Source: Pseudomonadota bacterium
Lineage (GTDB): Bacteria; Pseudomonadota; Alphaproteobacteria; Rhizobiales; Beijerinckiaceae
DNA: 5,587 nucleotides
NCBI GenBank assembly: GCA_021780015.1
Contig: JAJXZN010000051.1
Location: 1 to 5,587 of the forward strand
Reading direction: 5' to 3'
The notes under the pieces were generated by a model. The model was not told where the DNA came from, ran no database searches, and was given only the letters and a program-made list of their open reading frames with translations. Below, one piece after another: positions 1 through 4,748 of the stretch (the first letter of the stretch is position 1; every line of letters begins with the position of its first letter). Position numbers and translations under genes: made by a program.

Positions 1-2
1 CG

Positions 3-671
3 CCAGCGGCGGGCAATAATCCGGGGCCGGTCAATCGAGGCAGCAGCGGCGATTGGTCCCCAGGCGCGGGCGGTTCCATACCTTCAGGCGATGTCGGCAG
101 TCCGGGTGATTTCGACTTTTATGTCTTCTCGCTCTCCTGGTCGCCCGGCTTCTGCGACCTCGGCGGCGCCGAGAAAGCCCCCGACCAATGCCATAGCGGC
201 GCCAATCTCGGCTTTGTGGTGCATGGCCTGTGGCCGCAGGACGCGCAAGGCTATCCGTCCGACTGTGGCGGCGTCACGTCGCCGTCCTGGCTCGTGCTCG
301 AATCGACACGCGGTCTCTACCCAGATATCGGGCTGGCCCGCTACGAATGGCGCAAGCACGGCACCTGTTCCGGCAAGAGCCCTGCCGCCTATTTCGCCGA
401 CGTGCGCCGTGCGCATGATCTCGTCGCCATCCCGTCGATGTTCCAGAACGCGCAGAGCGAGCAGGACACGACGGCGCTCGATATCGAGCGCGCCTTCATC
501 GCCGCCAATCCGCGGTTGCGGCCGGGCATGATGGCGGTCGAATGCGTCAACGGCGAATTGTCGGAAGTCCGCATCTGCCTGTCGAAGGACGTGCGGACCT
601 TCGTGCCTTGCCCGGATGTTGCGCGCCACACGTGCCACATGCAGGACATCGCCGTCGCCCCGATGCGGTGA
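3..671 (+). CDS. Ribonuclease T2 family protein (5' end outside window)
   Basis: Secreted or periplasmic endoribonuclease that cleaves single-stranded RNA through a 2',3'-cyclic phosphate intermediate. The frame is open from the window edge, so the start and any signal peptide are missing; 222 residues remain. The first ~35 visible residues are a Gly/Ser/Pro/Asn-rich linker. The T2 fold then begins with FDFYVFSLSWSPGFC. Both catalytic blocks are present: CAS I HGLWP at bases 222-236 and CAS II EWRKHGTC at 345-368, which supply the two catalytic His plus Glu and Lys. The His that precedes Glu in many fungal and plant enzymes is Tyr here (YEWRKH). From memory, E. coli RNase I also has RYE at this point, so this is probably the bacterial form rather than a defect. 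Several Cys residues (DQCH, SDCGG, VECVN, RICLS, PCPD, HTCH) fit a disulphide-rich exported enzyme. It ends 4 bases before rlmJ, which suggests co-transcription. The family assignment is secure; the cellular role is not known. Confidence 0.93.
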   Translation, partial: PAAGNNPGPVNRGSSGDWSPGAGGSIPSGDVGSPGDFDFYVFSLSWSPGFCDLGGAEKAPDQCHSGANLGFVVHGLWPQDAQGYPSDCGGVTSPSWLVLESTRGLYPDIGLARYEWRKHGTCSGKSPAAYFADVRRAHDLVAIPSMFQNAQSEQDTTALDIERAFIAANPRLRPGMMAVECVNGELSEVRICLSKDVRTFVPCPDVARHTCHMQDIAVAPMR

Positions 672-675
672 GCCG

Positions 676-1539
676 ATGAACTACCGCCACGCTTTTCACG
701 CCGGCAATTTCGCCGACGTCTTCAAACACGCGATCCTGGCGCGCATCCTCGTCTACCTCGGCCAGAAAGACGCGGCGTTCCGCGTCATCGATACGCACGC
801 CGGGGAAGGTTTCTACGATCTCTCCGACGCGCGGGCGGAAAAAACCGCCGAATGGCGGGGCGGCATCGGCCGGCTTCTCGAGGCCGCGCCGCCGCCGCAG
901 ATCGCGGCCCTGCTCGCGCCCTATCTCGCCGCGGTCGCGCCGCTCTGCCGCGGCACGCCGCCGCTTTATGCGGGCTCGCCGGCGCTCGCCCTGAAGCTCA
1001 CGCGGCCGCAGGACCGGATGGTCTTCTGCGACGCGCATCCGCAGGTTATCGCGGCGCTGCGGGGCCACCGTGAATTTGCCCGCGACCGGCGGGTGAAGCT
1101 TGTCGAAATCGACGGCTACCGGGCGCTCAACGCCTTTATCCCGCCGCGCGAGCGGCGCGGCCTCGTCGTCATCGATCCGCCGTTCGAATCGAAGACGGAA
1201 TTCGACGATCTCAAAGCCGCCCTCACCCTCGCGGTGCCAAAATGGCCGACCGGAACGTACCTGATTTGGTTTCCGGTCAAGGACGCCGCCGCGGTCGCGG
1301 GGTTTCGCGCCGGGCTGGTCAGGGCGCTGCCCGACCTCGGGGTCAAGAATGCGCTCGATCTTCGTCTCGCCGTCGCTGCAGTGCAACCGGATGCGCCGCT
1401 GGCGGCGAGCGGCCTGATAATTCTCAATCCGCCCCACACACTTGCCGTAGAAGCGCAACAGATTTTGCCGTATCTTGCCAAAACCATGGCGATCATGGGC
1501 CAGGGTGACGCGGAAGTCGCATGGCTCGTCAGGCACTGA
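676..1539 (+). CDS. rlmJ: 23S rRNA (adenine(2030)-N(6))-methyltransferase RlmJ
   Basis: Cytoplasmic SAM-dependent methyltransferase that makes m6A at position 2030 of 23S rRNA. The 287 residues match the family length (E. coli about 280) end to end. The N-terminus MNYRHAFHAGNFADVFKH is the family signature. DTHAGEG at residues 39-45 is the SAM-binding loop. IDPPF at 166-170 is the catalytic (D/N)PP(Y/F) motif, with Phe where E. coli has Tyr. NPPH at 251-254 and a WLV C-terminus also fit. I chose ATG 676 over an in-frame upstream start near 616 because homologues begin at MNYRH or MLSYRH. GGTGA at 667-671, which includes the upstream stop codon, gives a usable ribosome binding site. Only 4 bases separate it from the RNase T2 stop, so the two genes are probably translationally coupled. 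Confidence 0.95.
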   Translation: MNYRHAFHAGNFADVFKHAILARILVYLGQKDAAFRVIDTHAGEGFYDLSDARAEKTAEWRGGIGRLLEAAPPPQIAALLAPYLAAVAPLCRGTPPLYAGSPALALKLTRPQDRMVFCDAHPQVIAALRGHREFARDRRVKLVEIDGYRALNAFIPPRERRGLVVIDPPFESKTEFDDLKAALTLAVPKWPTGTYLIWFPVKDAAAVAGFRAGLVRALPDLGVKNALDLRLAVAAVQPDAPLAASGLIILNPPHTLAVEAQQILPYLAKTMAIMGQGDAEVAWLVRH

Positions 1540-1598
1540 CCGAAAGGCGGGCTTGCGGGCTGCACGTAAACAAGGCTTTTGCGGTGCCCTGAGAATAA

Positions 1599-1622
1599 GC
1601 GCCGGCCGAATAATGCCGGCGT
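1599..1622 (+). promoter_or_regulatory. Leader hairpin upstream of the cold-shock gene
   Basis: CGCCGGC at 1600-1606 and GCCGGCG at 1615-1621 form a perfect 7-bp GC-rich stem around an 8-base AT-rich loop; G1599 and T1622 add a possible G-U pair. It ends 10 bases before the ribosome binding site of the cold-shock gene. No T-run follows, so it is a poor intrinsic terminator for rlmJ. Cold-shock mRNAs are known for structured leaders, so a role in leader folding is plausible, but this is inference. I found no convincing -35/-10 pair between 1540 and 1600. Confidence 0.4.
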
Positions 1623-1643
1623 CGGAAAGTCAGGGAGAGACAT

Positions 1644-1856
1644 ATGCCGCAGCAGGGAACCGTCAAATTTTTCAATGCCAACAAAGGCTTTGGCTTTATC
1701 ACCCCGGATAGCGGCGGCCCCGATATTTTCCTCCACATCACGGCGGTGGAGCGTGCCGGTCTGTCGAGCCTGAATGAAGGCCAGCGGGTCAGCTTCGAGA
1801 CCGAGCCGGACAAGAAGGGCAAAGGCCCGAAAGCCGTCGATCTGCACCTCGTTTAG
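1644..1856 (+). CDS. Cold-shock protein, CspA family
   Basis: Small single-domain cytoplasmic protein of 70 residues, the standard length, that binds single-stranded RNA and DNA and acts as an RNA chaperone. The OB-fold motifs are intact: RNP1 KGFGFI at residues 14-19 and RNP2 DIFLHI at 27-32. It also has the conserved start GTVKFFN, where many gamma-proteobacterial members have KWFN; Phe at this place is usual in alphaproteobacteria as far as I recall. The C-terminus KGKGPKAVDLHLV matches the last strand of the family. The ATG at 1644 has a clear ribosome binding site, AGGGAG at 1632-1637, 6 bases upstream. About 100 bases separate it from rlmJ, with a hairpin in between, so it probably has its own transcript. 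Whether it is cold-induced cannot be told from sequence, because these genomes carry several paralogues. Confidence 0.95.
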   Translation: MPQQGTVKFFNANKGFGFITPDSGGPDIFLHITAVERAGLSSLNEGQRVSFETEPDKKGKGPKAVDLHLV

Positions 1857-1872
1857 CCGAAGGCGGCGAATC

Positions 1873-1907
1873 GGGAGGGCGCGTGCCGCTCGGTACGCGC
1901 CGGTCCC
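1873..1907 (+). terminator. Hairpin between convergent csp and outer-membrane protein genes
   Basis: GGCGCGTGCC (1878-1887) pairs with GGTACGCGCC (1892-1901) around a 4-base loop, giving 10 bp with one G-U pair. An outer GGGA (1873-1876)/TCCC (1904-1907) stem follows across a small internal loop. It lies 16 bases after the cold-shock stop and just beyond the stop of the opposing outer-membrane protein gene. The wobble pair is G-U only in the plus-strand RNA (A-C on the minus strand), so it folds best in the csp transcript. There is no T-run on either side, so it may stop polymerase weakly or simply protect the 3' end. Confidence 0.5.
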
Positions 1908-1918
1908 TGCGCCAGCAA

Positions 1919-2587
1919 TCAGAAGTGATAGTTGACGCCGGCCCGCAGCGTCGAAAGGCTGAGGCCGGGGTGCATGTAAATGGGCGTGCCGTTGAACAGA
2001 TTGCCGCCGCCGTAATTGCTGTAGAGATATTCGGCCTTGACGGAAATGTTGCGGGTCACGGCATATTCGATGCCGGTGCCGATCACCCAGCCGTTCAAGA
2101 AGGTCGATTCGTTGGCATAGATGCTCGGCGAGATCGCGAAGTCGGTGACCGAGCCCTTGAGGTTCGCCCCGGTATAGCCGCCGGTGATATAGACCAGCGC
2201 ATGGTTGAAGGCATAGCCGAAACGGGCGCGGATCGAGCCCTCGGCATTGATGTTGCCATTGCCGTGGATGCTGCCCCACGGGCTGTTCGAGCCGCTGACA
2301 CCGCCGAAATCGATGTCGCCTTCGATGCCGGCGACAAGCGGGCCGGACTGATAATTATAGCCTGCCTGGATGCCGAAGAGGCCGCCGTCCGTATTGCCGA
2401 AAAACGCGTCCCCGCCATTGGTGAAGCGGCCGAAGCCGAAGCCGGCGTTGGCGCCCACATAGGCGCCGGTCCACGTGAAGATCGGCGCCGGCTGATAATA
2501 AGGCGCCGGCGAATAGGGCGGCAGGTCGGCCGCCAAAACCGGAAAACCCGCCGCCGCAAAGACGGCTGCCAGAAGGACGCGTTTCAT
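1919..2587 (-). CDS. Outer-membrane beta-barrel protein (OMP_b-brl / Omp25-like)
   Basis: Small integral outer-membrane barrel of the type abundant in Rhizobiales, probably eight-stranded. The 222 residues fit the family range. Residues 1-19 are a Sec signal peptide (MKRVLLAAVF start, VLA|ADLPP cleavage likely after Ala19). A Pro/Tyr-rich spacer (PPYSPAPYYQPAP) follows, then the family's first-strand block WTGAYVGANAGFGFG at 39-53. Alternating Gly/aromatic strands include FGIQAGYNYQ, VAGIEGDIDFGG, GSIRARFGYAF, ALVYITGGYTGANL, GWVIGTGIEYAV and SVKAEYLYSNYG. It ends in GVNYHF, with the C-terminal Phe recognised by the barrel assembly machinery. The ATG at 2587 is preceded by GAGGTGAGG two bases upstream, a strong ribosome binding site that lies inside a predicted hairpin (separate entry). 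The specific role (porin, structural or adhesin) cannot be told. Confidence 0.92.
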   Translation of the reverse strand: MKRVLLAAVFAAAGFPVLAADLPPYSPAPYYQPAPIFTWTGAYVGANAGFGFGRFTNGGDAFFGNTDGGLFGIQAGYNYQSGPLVAGIEGDIDFGGVSGSNSPWGSIHGNGNINAEGSIRARFGYAFNHALVYITGGYTGANLKGSVTDFAISPSIYANESTFLNGWVIGTGIEYAVTRNISVKAEYLYSNYGGGNLFNGTPIYMHPGLSLSTLRAGVNYHF

Positions 2588-2622
2588 TCCTCACCTCGTA
2601 GACAAAACTCTCGAGGCGAGGA
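2588..2622 (-). promoter_or_regulatory. SD-sequestering hairpin in the outer-membrane protein leader
   Basis: Read on the minus strand, CCTCGCCTCG (2621-2612) pairs with CGAGGTGAGG (2598-2589) around a 13-base loop. This gives ten consecutive pairs, one of them G-U, and an extra U-A pair at 2622/2588 makes eleven. The 3' arm is the Shine-Dalgarno region itself, and the next bases are A and the ATG. If formed, the stem would hide the ribosome binding site completely. That is the layout of a translational switch, such as an RNA thermometer, a protein-bound operator or an sRNA target. The GC-rich stem looks too stable for a simple heat-melting device, so a trans-acting factor is as likely. At the DNA level the same inverted repeat could be an operator. 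Confidence 0.5.
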
Positions 2623-2912
2623 TTAGGCTGGGCTGGTTACCTAAGACTTAAATAAAGGATTCGTAAAATACAAAAATGTTTTAGTTATAGATTGTTAACT
2701 ATAGATATAAACCATGAAATACTTTGCTCTGATGCAATAAGTTTGGCTAAATTCAATATTTAATACTCAATTTAATTCCATATATAGTTTGGTTAACAAA
2801 TGCTTCCATGGAAGGTCTTGCCCAAGTGGAATTCTTGCGCGTGTCGCACCCGTTATTTTCCCAGCGGGCGAAAATTGCCTAAAGAGAGCCGCCGACGGAA
2901 TGGGAGAGAATC
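2623..2912. other. Intergenic region with AT-rich island between divergent genes
   Basis: This gap holds no credible gene. Bases 2641-2800 contain about 37 G or C in 160 (about 23%), in strong contrast to the GC-rich flanks. It must hold the promoters of the outer-membrane protein gene (leftward) and probably of the SDR gene (rightward). A weak leftward -35/-10 candidate is TTGTAT (2673-2668) and TTAAGT (2651-2646) with a 16-base spacer, each only 3/6 to consensus. Short symmetries are present: TAGTTA/TAACTA at 2682-2687 and 2696-2701, and TTGTTAAC (2692-2699) inverted as GTTAACAA (2792-2799). Many TA steps make it a plausible site for an AT-preferring regulator such as MucR/Ros or a nucleoid protein, but this is inference. 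Bases 2811-2912 return to higher G+C and end in the SDR ribosome binding site. Confidence 0.55.
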
Positions 2913-3671
2913 ATGCCGCGCAAGGCCGCTCTGGTAACGGGCGCCGCCCGCCGAATTGGGCTCGCGATCGCCGAGCGGTTGGCGGGCGCCGGCTATGATC
3001 TTGCCATCCACAGCAGCGAGGCGACGCGGCCGGAGGCAGAAGCCGCGGCGGCGCATTTGCGGACGCTGGGCTGCAAAGCCGCGGTGATCGCGGCCGAGCT
3101 CGCCGATCCCGCTGAGCCCGAGCGGATCATCGCCGCAGCTCATGCCGCGCTCGGCCCCTTGTCGGTGCTCGTCAACAATGCCTCGATCTTCGAACGCGAC
3201 ACGGCCGAGGCGGTCGATGTCGCCCTCTTCGACAAGCTCATGGCGGTGAACTTACGTGCGCCGATGCTGCTGGCGCAGCACTTCGCGCAGCAGGTGCCGG
3301 AGGGGCAGGAGGCCGGGATCGTCAATCTCGTCGACCAGCGGGTCTGGCGCCCGACCCCGCAATTCTTCTCCTATAGCATCACCAAAGCGGGGCTCTGGTG
3401 GGCGACGCAGACGCTGGCGCAGGCTTTGGCGCCGCGCCGCATCCGCGTCAACGCGGTCGGGCCCGGCCCGGTGCTGCCCAATACGCCGCAAGGCAATGCC
3501 GGGTTCGAGAAGGAGGTCGCGGGCGTTCTGCTCCAACGCGCCGTCGCGCCGGCGGAGATCGCCGACGCCGTGCTCTATCTTGTCGAGGCGCGCAATGTGA
3601 CGGGCCAGATGATCGCCGTCGATGCCGGCCAGCATCTCGCCTGGCAGACGCCGGACATTCCGGAGATCTAG
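2913..3671 (+). CDS. SDR-family oxidoreductase, pteridine-reductase-like
   Basis: NAD(P)H-dependent short-chain dehydrogenase/reductase of 252 residues, the classical length, cytoplasmic. The cofactor motif is TGAARRIG at residues 9-16, the TGxxxRxG form of pteridine reductases rather than TGxxxGIG. VNNASIF is at 87-93 and the structural Asn is N113 (AVNLRAP). The usual catalytic Ser is replaced by Asp141 (NLVDQRVW), followed by Tyr154 and Lys158 (YSITK). The D-x12-Y-x3-K spacing matches that known for protozoan PTR1. GPGPVLP at 183-189 also fits this branch. A likely reaction is reduction of a dihydropterin or dihydrofolate, as for FolM, but no folate gene is adjacent and a different small carbonyl substrate is possible. 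The ATG at 2913 has GGGAGAG at 2902-2908 as its ribosome binding site. The gene appears to be transcribed alone. Confidence 0.88.
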   Translation: MPRKAALVTGAARRIGLAIAERLAGAGYDLAIHSSEATRPEAEAAAAHLRTLGCKAAVIAAELADPAEPERIIAAAHAALGPLSVLVNNASIFERDTAEAVDVALFDKLMAVNLRAPMLLAQHFAQQVPEGQEAGIVNLVDQRVWRPTPQFFSYSITKAGLWWATQTLAQALAPRRIRVNAVGPGPVLPNTPQGNAGFEKEVAGVLLQRAVAPAEIADAVLYLVEARNVTGQMIAVDAGQHLAWQTPDIPEI

Positions 3672-3678
3672 GGATTCT

Positions 3679-3756
3679 CGTCATTGTGAGGAGCGGTCGC
3701 GACGAAGCAATCCATCTGAAGTTTCTGGATTGCTTCGCCTTTGGCTCGCAATGACG
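3679..3756. repeat. 78-bp palindromic (REP-like) repeat between convergent genes
   Basis: The ends are CGTCATTGTGAG (3679-3690) and CTCGCAATGACG (3745-3756), inverted copies with one difference. The centre is a perfect 12-bp stem, CGAAGCAATCCA (3703-3714) with TGGATTGCTTCG (3726-3737), around an 11-base loop. The two halves differ in length between the inner and outer arms (36 and 31 bases). I know similar dispersed palindromes from Bradyrhizobium and related alphaproteobacteria. It fills the space between the SDR stop (3671) and the stop of the opposing gene (3762). It probably serves as a bidirectional transcript end or RNA 3' stabiliser. It contains no gene. Confidence 0.8.
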
Positions 3757-3761
3757 TCGCT

Positions 3762-4007
3762 TTAGTCGGCGCTCGGCAGGCGGCGGATGGTGAATTCGAT
3801 CTGGCCATCGTCGAGTTCGCGCCAGAATTCGATCTCGGTCATATAGGCGGCTTTTGGATAGGCGGCGAACCATTCGCGGGCTTTGTCGCGGGCTTCGCCG
3901 CGCGGCAGCGTAAAGGTTTCGCGCCGCCAGGCGCCGGTCGATGGGCGCTTGGCCCGCGTTCCCAGCCGGCGGGCGATTTCGGAGGGTGTTTTGCGTCCCG
4001 CATTCAT
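3762..4007 (-). CDS. Conserved-looking small hypothetical protein (81 aa)
   Basis: I do not recognise a named family. The protein is basic at the N-terminus (MNAGRKTPSEIARRLGTRAKR), without signal peptide or membrane segment, so probably cytoplasmic. The rest reads like a compact alpha/beta domain: a strand (ETFTLP), a charged helix (GEARDKAREWFAAYP), then two strands (YMTEIEFWREL and QIEFTIRRLP) joined by a DDG turn. The start at ATG 4007 is chosen because GGGAG (4019-4015 on the minus strand) lies 7 bases upstream; an in-frame TTG at 4040 would add 11 residues with no visible ribosome binding site. It lies 48 bases downstream of thpR on the same strand, so it is probably co-transcribed with it. 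Codon use and amino-acid pattern look like a real gene, not a shadow frame. Confidence 0.75.
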   Translation of the reverse strand: MNAGRKTPSEIARRLGTRAKRPSTGAWRRETFTLPRGEARDKAREWFAAYPKAAYMTEIEFWRELDDGQIEFTIRRLPSAD

Positions 4008-4055
4008 GCCGCGGCTCCCGCCACTTAGATAAGACGCCAACCGGCTTTCACCAGC

Positions 4056-4586
4056 CTAGCCGAGCGGATAGGCTGCCTCGACGAGATAAGGACCGCCGCC
4101 GGTCGCCGCCCGCGAAGAAAACAGGACAAATCGCGTCGCCTCGAAACGGCGGGAAAAGAAGCCGCGCGTCGTCAAATAAGCGGCGACTGCCGTGCTCGAC
4201 GCATCGCGCAGCCGCGCCAGCGTGATATGCGGCGTGAATTTGCGTGGCTCGGGCGGAATGCCGATGCGCCGCATCAGCCGCTCCTGCTCGGCCTGCAATT
4301 CGACGAGCGGCGCCGCGGGCTTCGCCTTGGCGACAATGGCGCGCGGCTTGCCGCCGCCGAAGGAATCGAGACCCTCGAGCGTCACCGTAAAGGCCGGCCG
4401 GCGGATTTTCTCGAGCGTGCCGCAAACATCGCGCGCTGTCGCATGATCGATGTCGCCGATGAAGCGCAAAGTCAGATGATAGAAGTCGGTGTCGATCCAG
4501 CGGGCGCCGGAAATGCCGCCGCGCAGCATGCCGAGATCGCTGGCGAGATCAGAGGGAATCTCGAGGCCCGTGAATAAACGGGGCAT
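4056..4586 (-). CDS. thpR: RNA 2',3'-cyclic phosphodiesterase (2'-5' RNA ligase family)
   Basis: Cytoplasmic 2H-superfamily enzyme that opens RNA 2',3'-cyclic phosphates; family members were first described for 2'-5' ligation of tRNA halves. The 176 residues match the family. Both HxTx motifs are intact: HLTL at residues 37-40 and HITL at 120-123, preceded by PRKFTPH. The N-terminal MPRLFTGLEIP, the FIGDID segment after the first motif and the late FVLFSS strand are all typical. ATG 4586 has a strong ribosome binding site (GAGGAGGG, 4598-4591 on the minus strand) 4 bases upstream. It lies 162 bases downstream of the arylesterase gene, enough for its own promoter, and is followed by the 81-residue gene. 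Confidence 0.93.
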   Translation of the reverse strand: MPRLFTGLEIPSDLASDLGMLRGGISGARWIDTDFYHLTLRFIGDIDHATARDVCGTLEKIRRPAFTVTLEGLDSFGGGKPRAIVAKAKPAAPLVELQAEQERLMRRIGIPPEPRKFTPHITLARLRDASSTAVAAYLTTRGFFSRRFEATRFVLFSSRAATGGGPYLVEAAYPLG

Positions 4587-4605
4587 GGGTCCCTCCTCAA
4601 GTCAC

Positions 4606-4633
4606 GGCCCTCTCGCGGCGAGCGAGACCGGCC
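4606..4633 (-). promoter_or_regulatory. Hairpin in the thpR leader
   Basis: In the minus-strand RNA, TCTCGC (4627-4622) pairs with GCGAGA (4616-4611) around a 5-base loop. An outer GGCC/GGCC stem (4633-4630 with 4609-4606) is separated by a small internal loop. It lies between the candidate promoter and the ribosome binding site, 7 bases before the latter, and does not cover it. There is no following T-run, so it is unlikely to be an intrinsic terminator for the upstream gene. Function unknown. Confidence 0.3.
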
Positions 4634-4649
4634 ACGGCCATCACGTAAA

Positions 4650-4679
4650 ATCATTTGGTCCATTGCCGCCAGAGGTCAA
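4650..4679 (-). promoter_or_regulatory. Candidate sigma-70-type promoter for thpR
   Basis: On the minus strand, TTGACC (4679-4674, 5/6 to the -35 consensus) is followed after 18 bases by AATGAT (4655-4650, 4/6 to the -10 consensus). Transcription would begin near 4643 and give a leader of about 55 bases before the thpR ATG. The spacing is slightly long, and alphaproteobacterial promoters tolerate weak matches, so this is only a reasonable candidate. Confidence 0.35.
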
Positions 4680-4748
4680 TACACCGAATCGATTTTACCG
4701 CTTCATTCTGAACTGATTTCGCCTTGAGAGAAAGACCGGCGGCCAAAA

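Noticed and set aside
547..1536. Long minus-strand open frame of 329 codons opposite rlmJ
   Set aside because: It is antisense to a gene with full-length family match and motifs; its Arg/Gly-rich product looks like a GC-rich shadow frame and has no recognisable domain.
1116..2279. Minus-strand open frame of 387 codons spanning rlmJ, csp and the barrel gene
   Set aside because: It crosses three well-supported genes and two hairpins, and its composition (Arg, Gln, His, Ser rich) shows no domain; long open frames arise by chance at high G+C.
1883..2626. Plus-strand open frame of 247 codons opposite the outer-membrane protein gene
   Set aside because: The minus-strand frame has a signal peptide, barrel strands and terminal Phe; the plus-strand product is its antisense shadow.
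2836..2880. Possible -35/-10 elements just upstream of the SDR gene
   Set aside because: The TTGCGC and TTATTT matches have a 12-base spacer, too short for a sigma-70 promoter; no other convincing pair was seen.
2789..2998. Small plus-strand frame starting in the AT-rich gap
   Set aside because: It begins at GTG without a clear ribosome binding site and runs out of frame into the SDR gene, whose own start is well supported.
4041..4066. Possible short hairpin (CGGCT/AGCCG) at the thpR 3' end
   Set aside because: Only 5 bp with an 11-base loop and no T-run; too weak to call a terminator.
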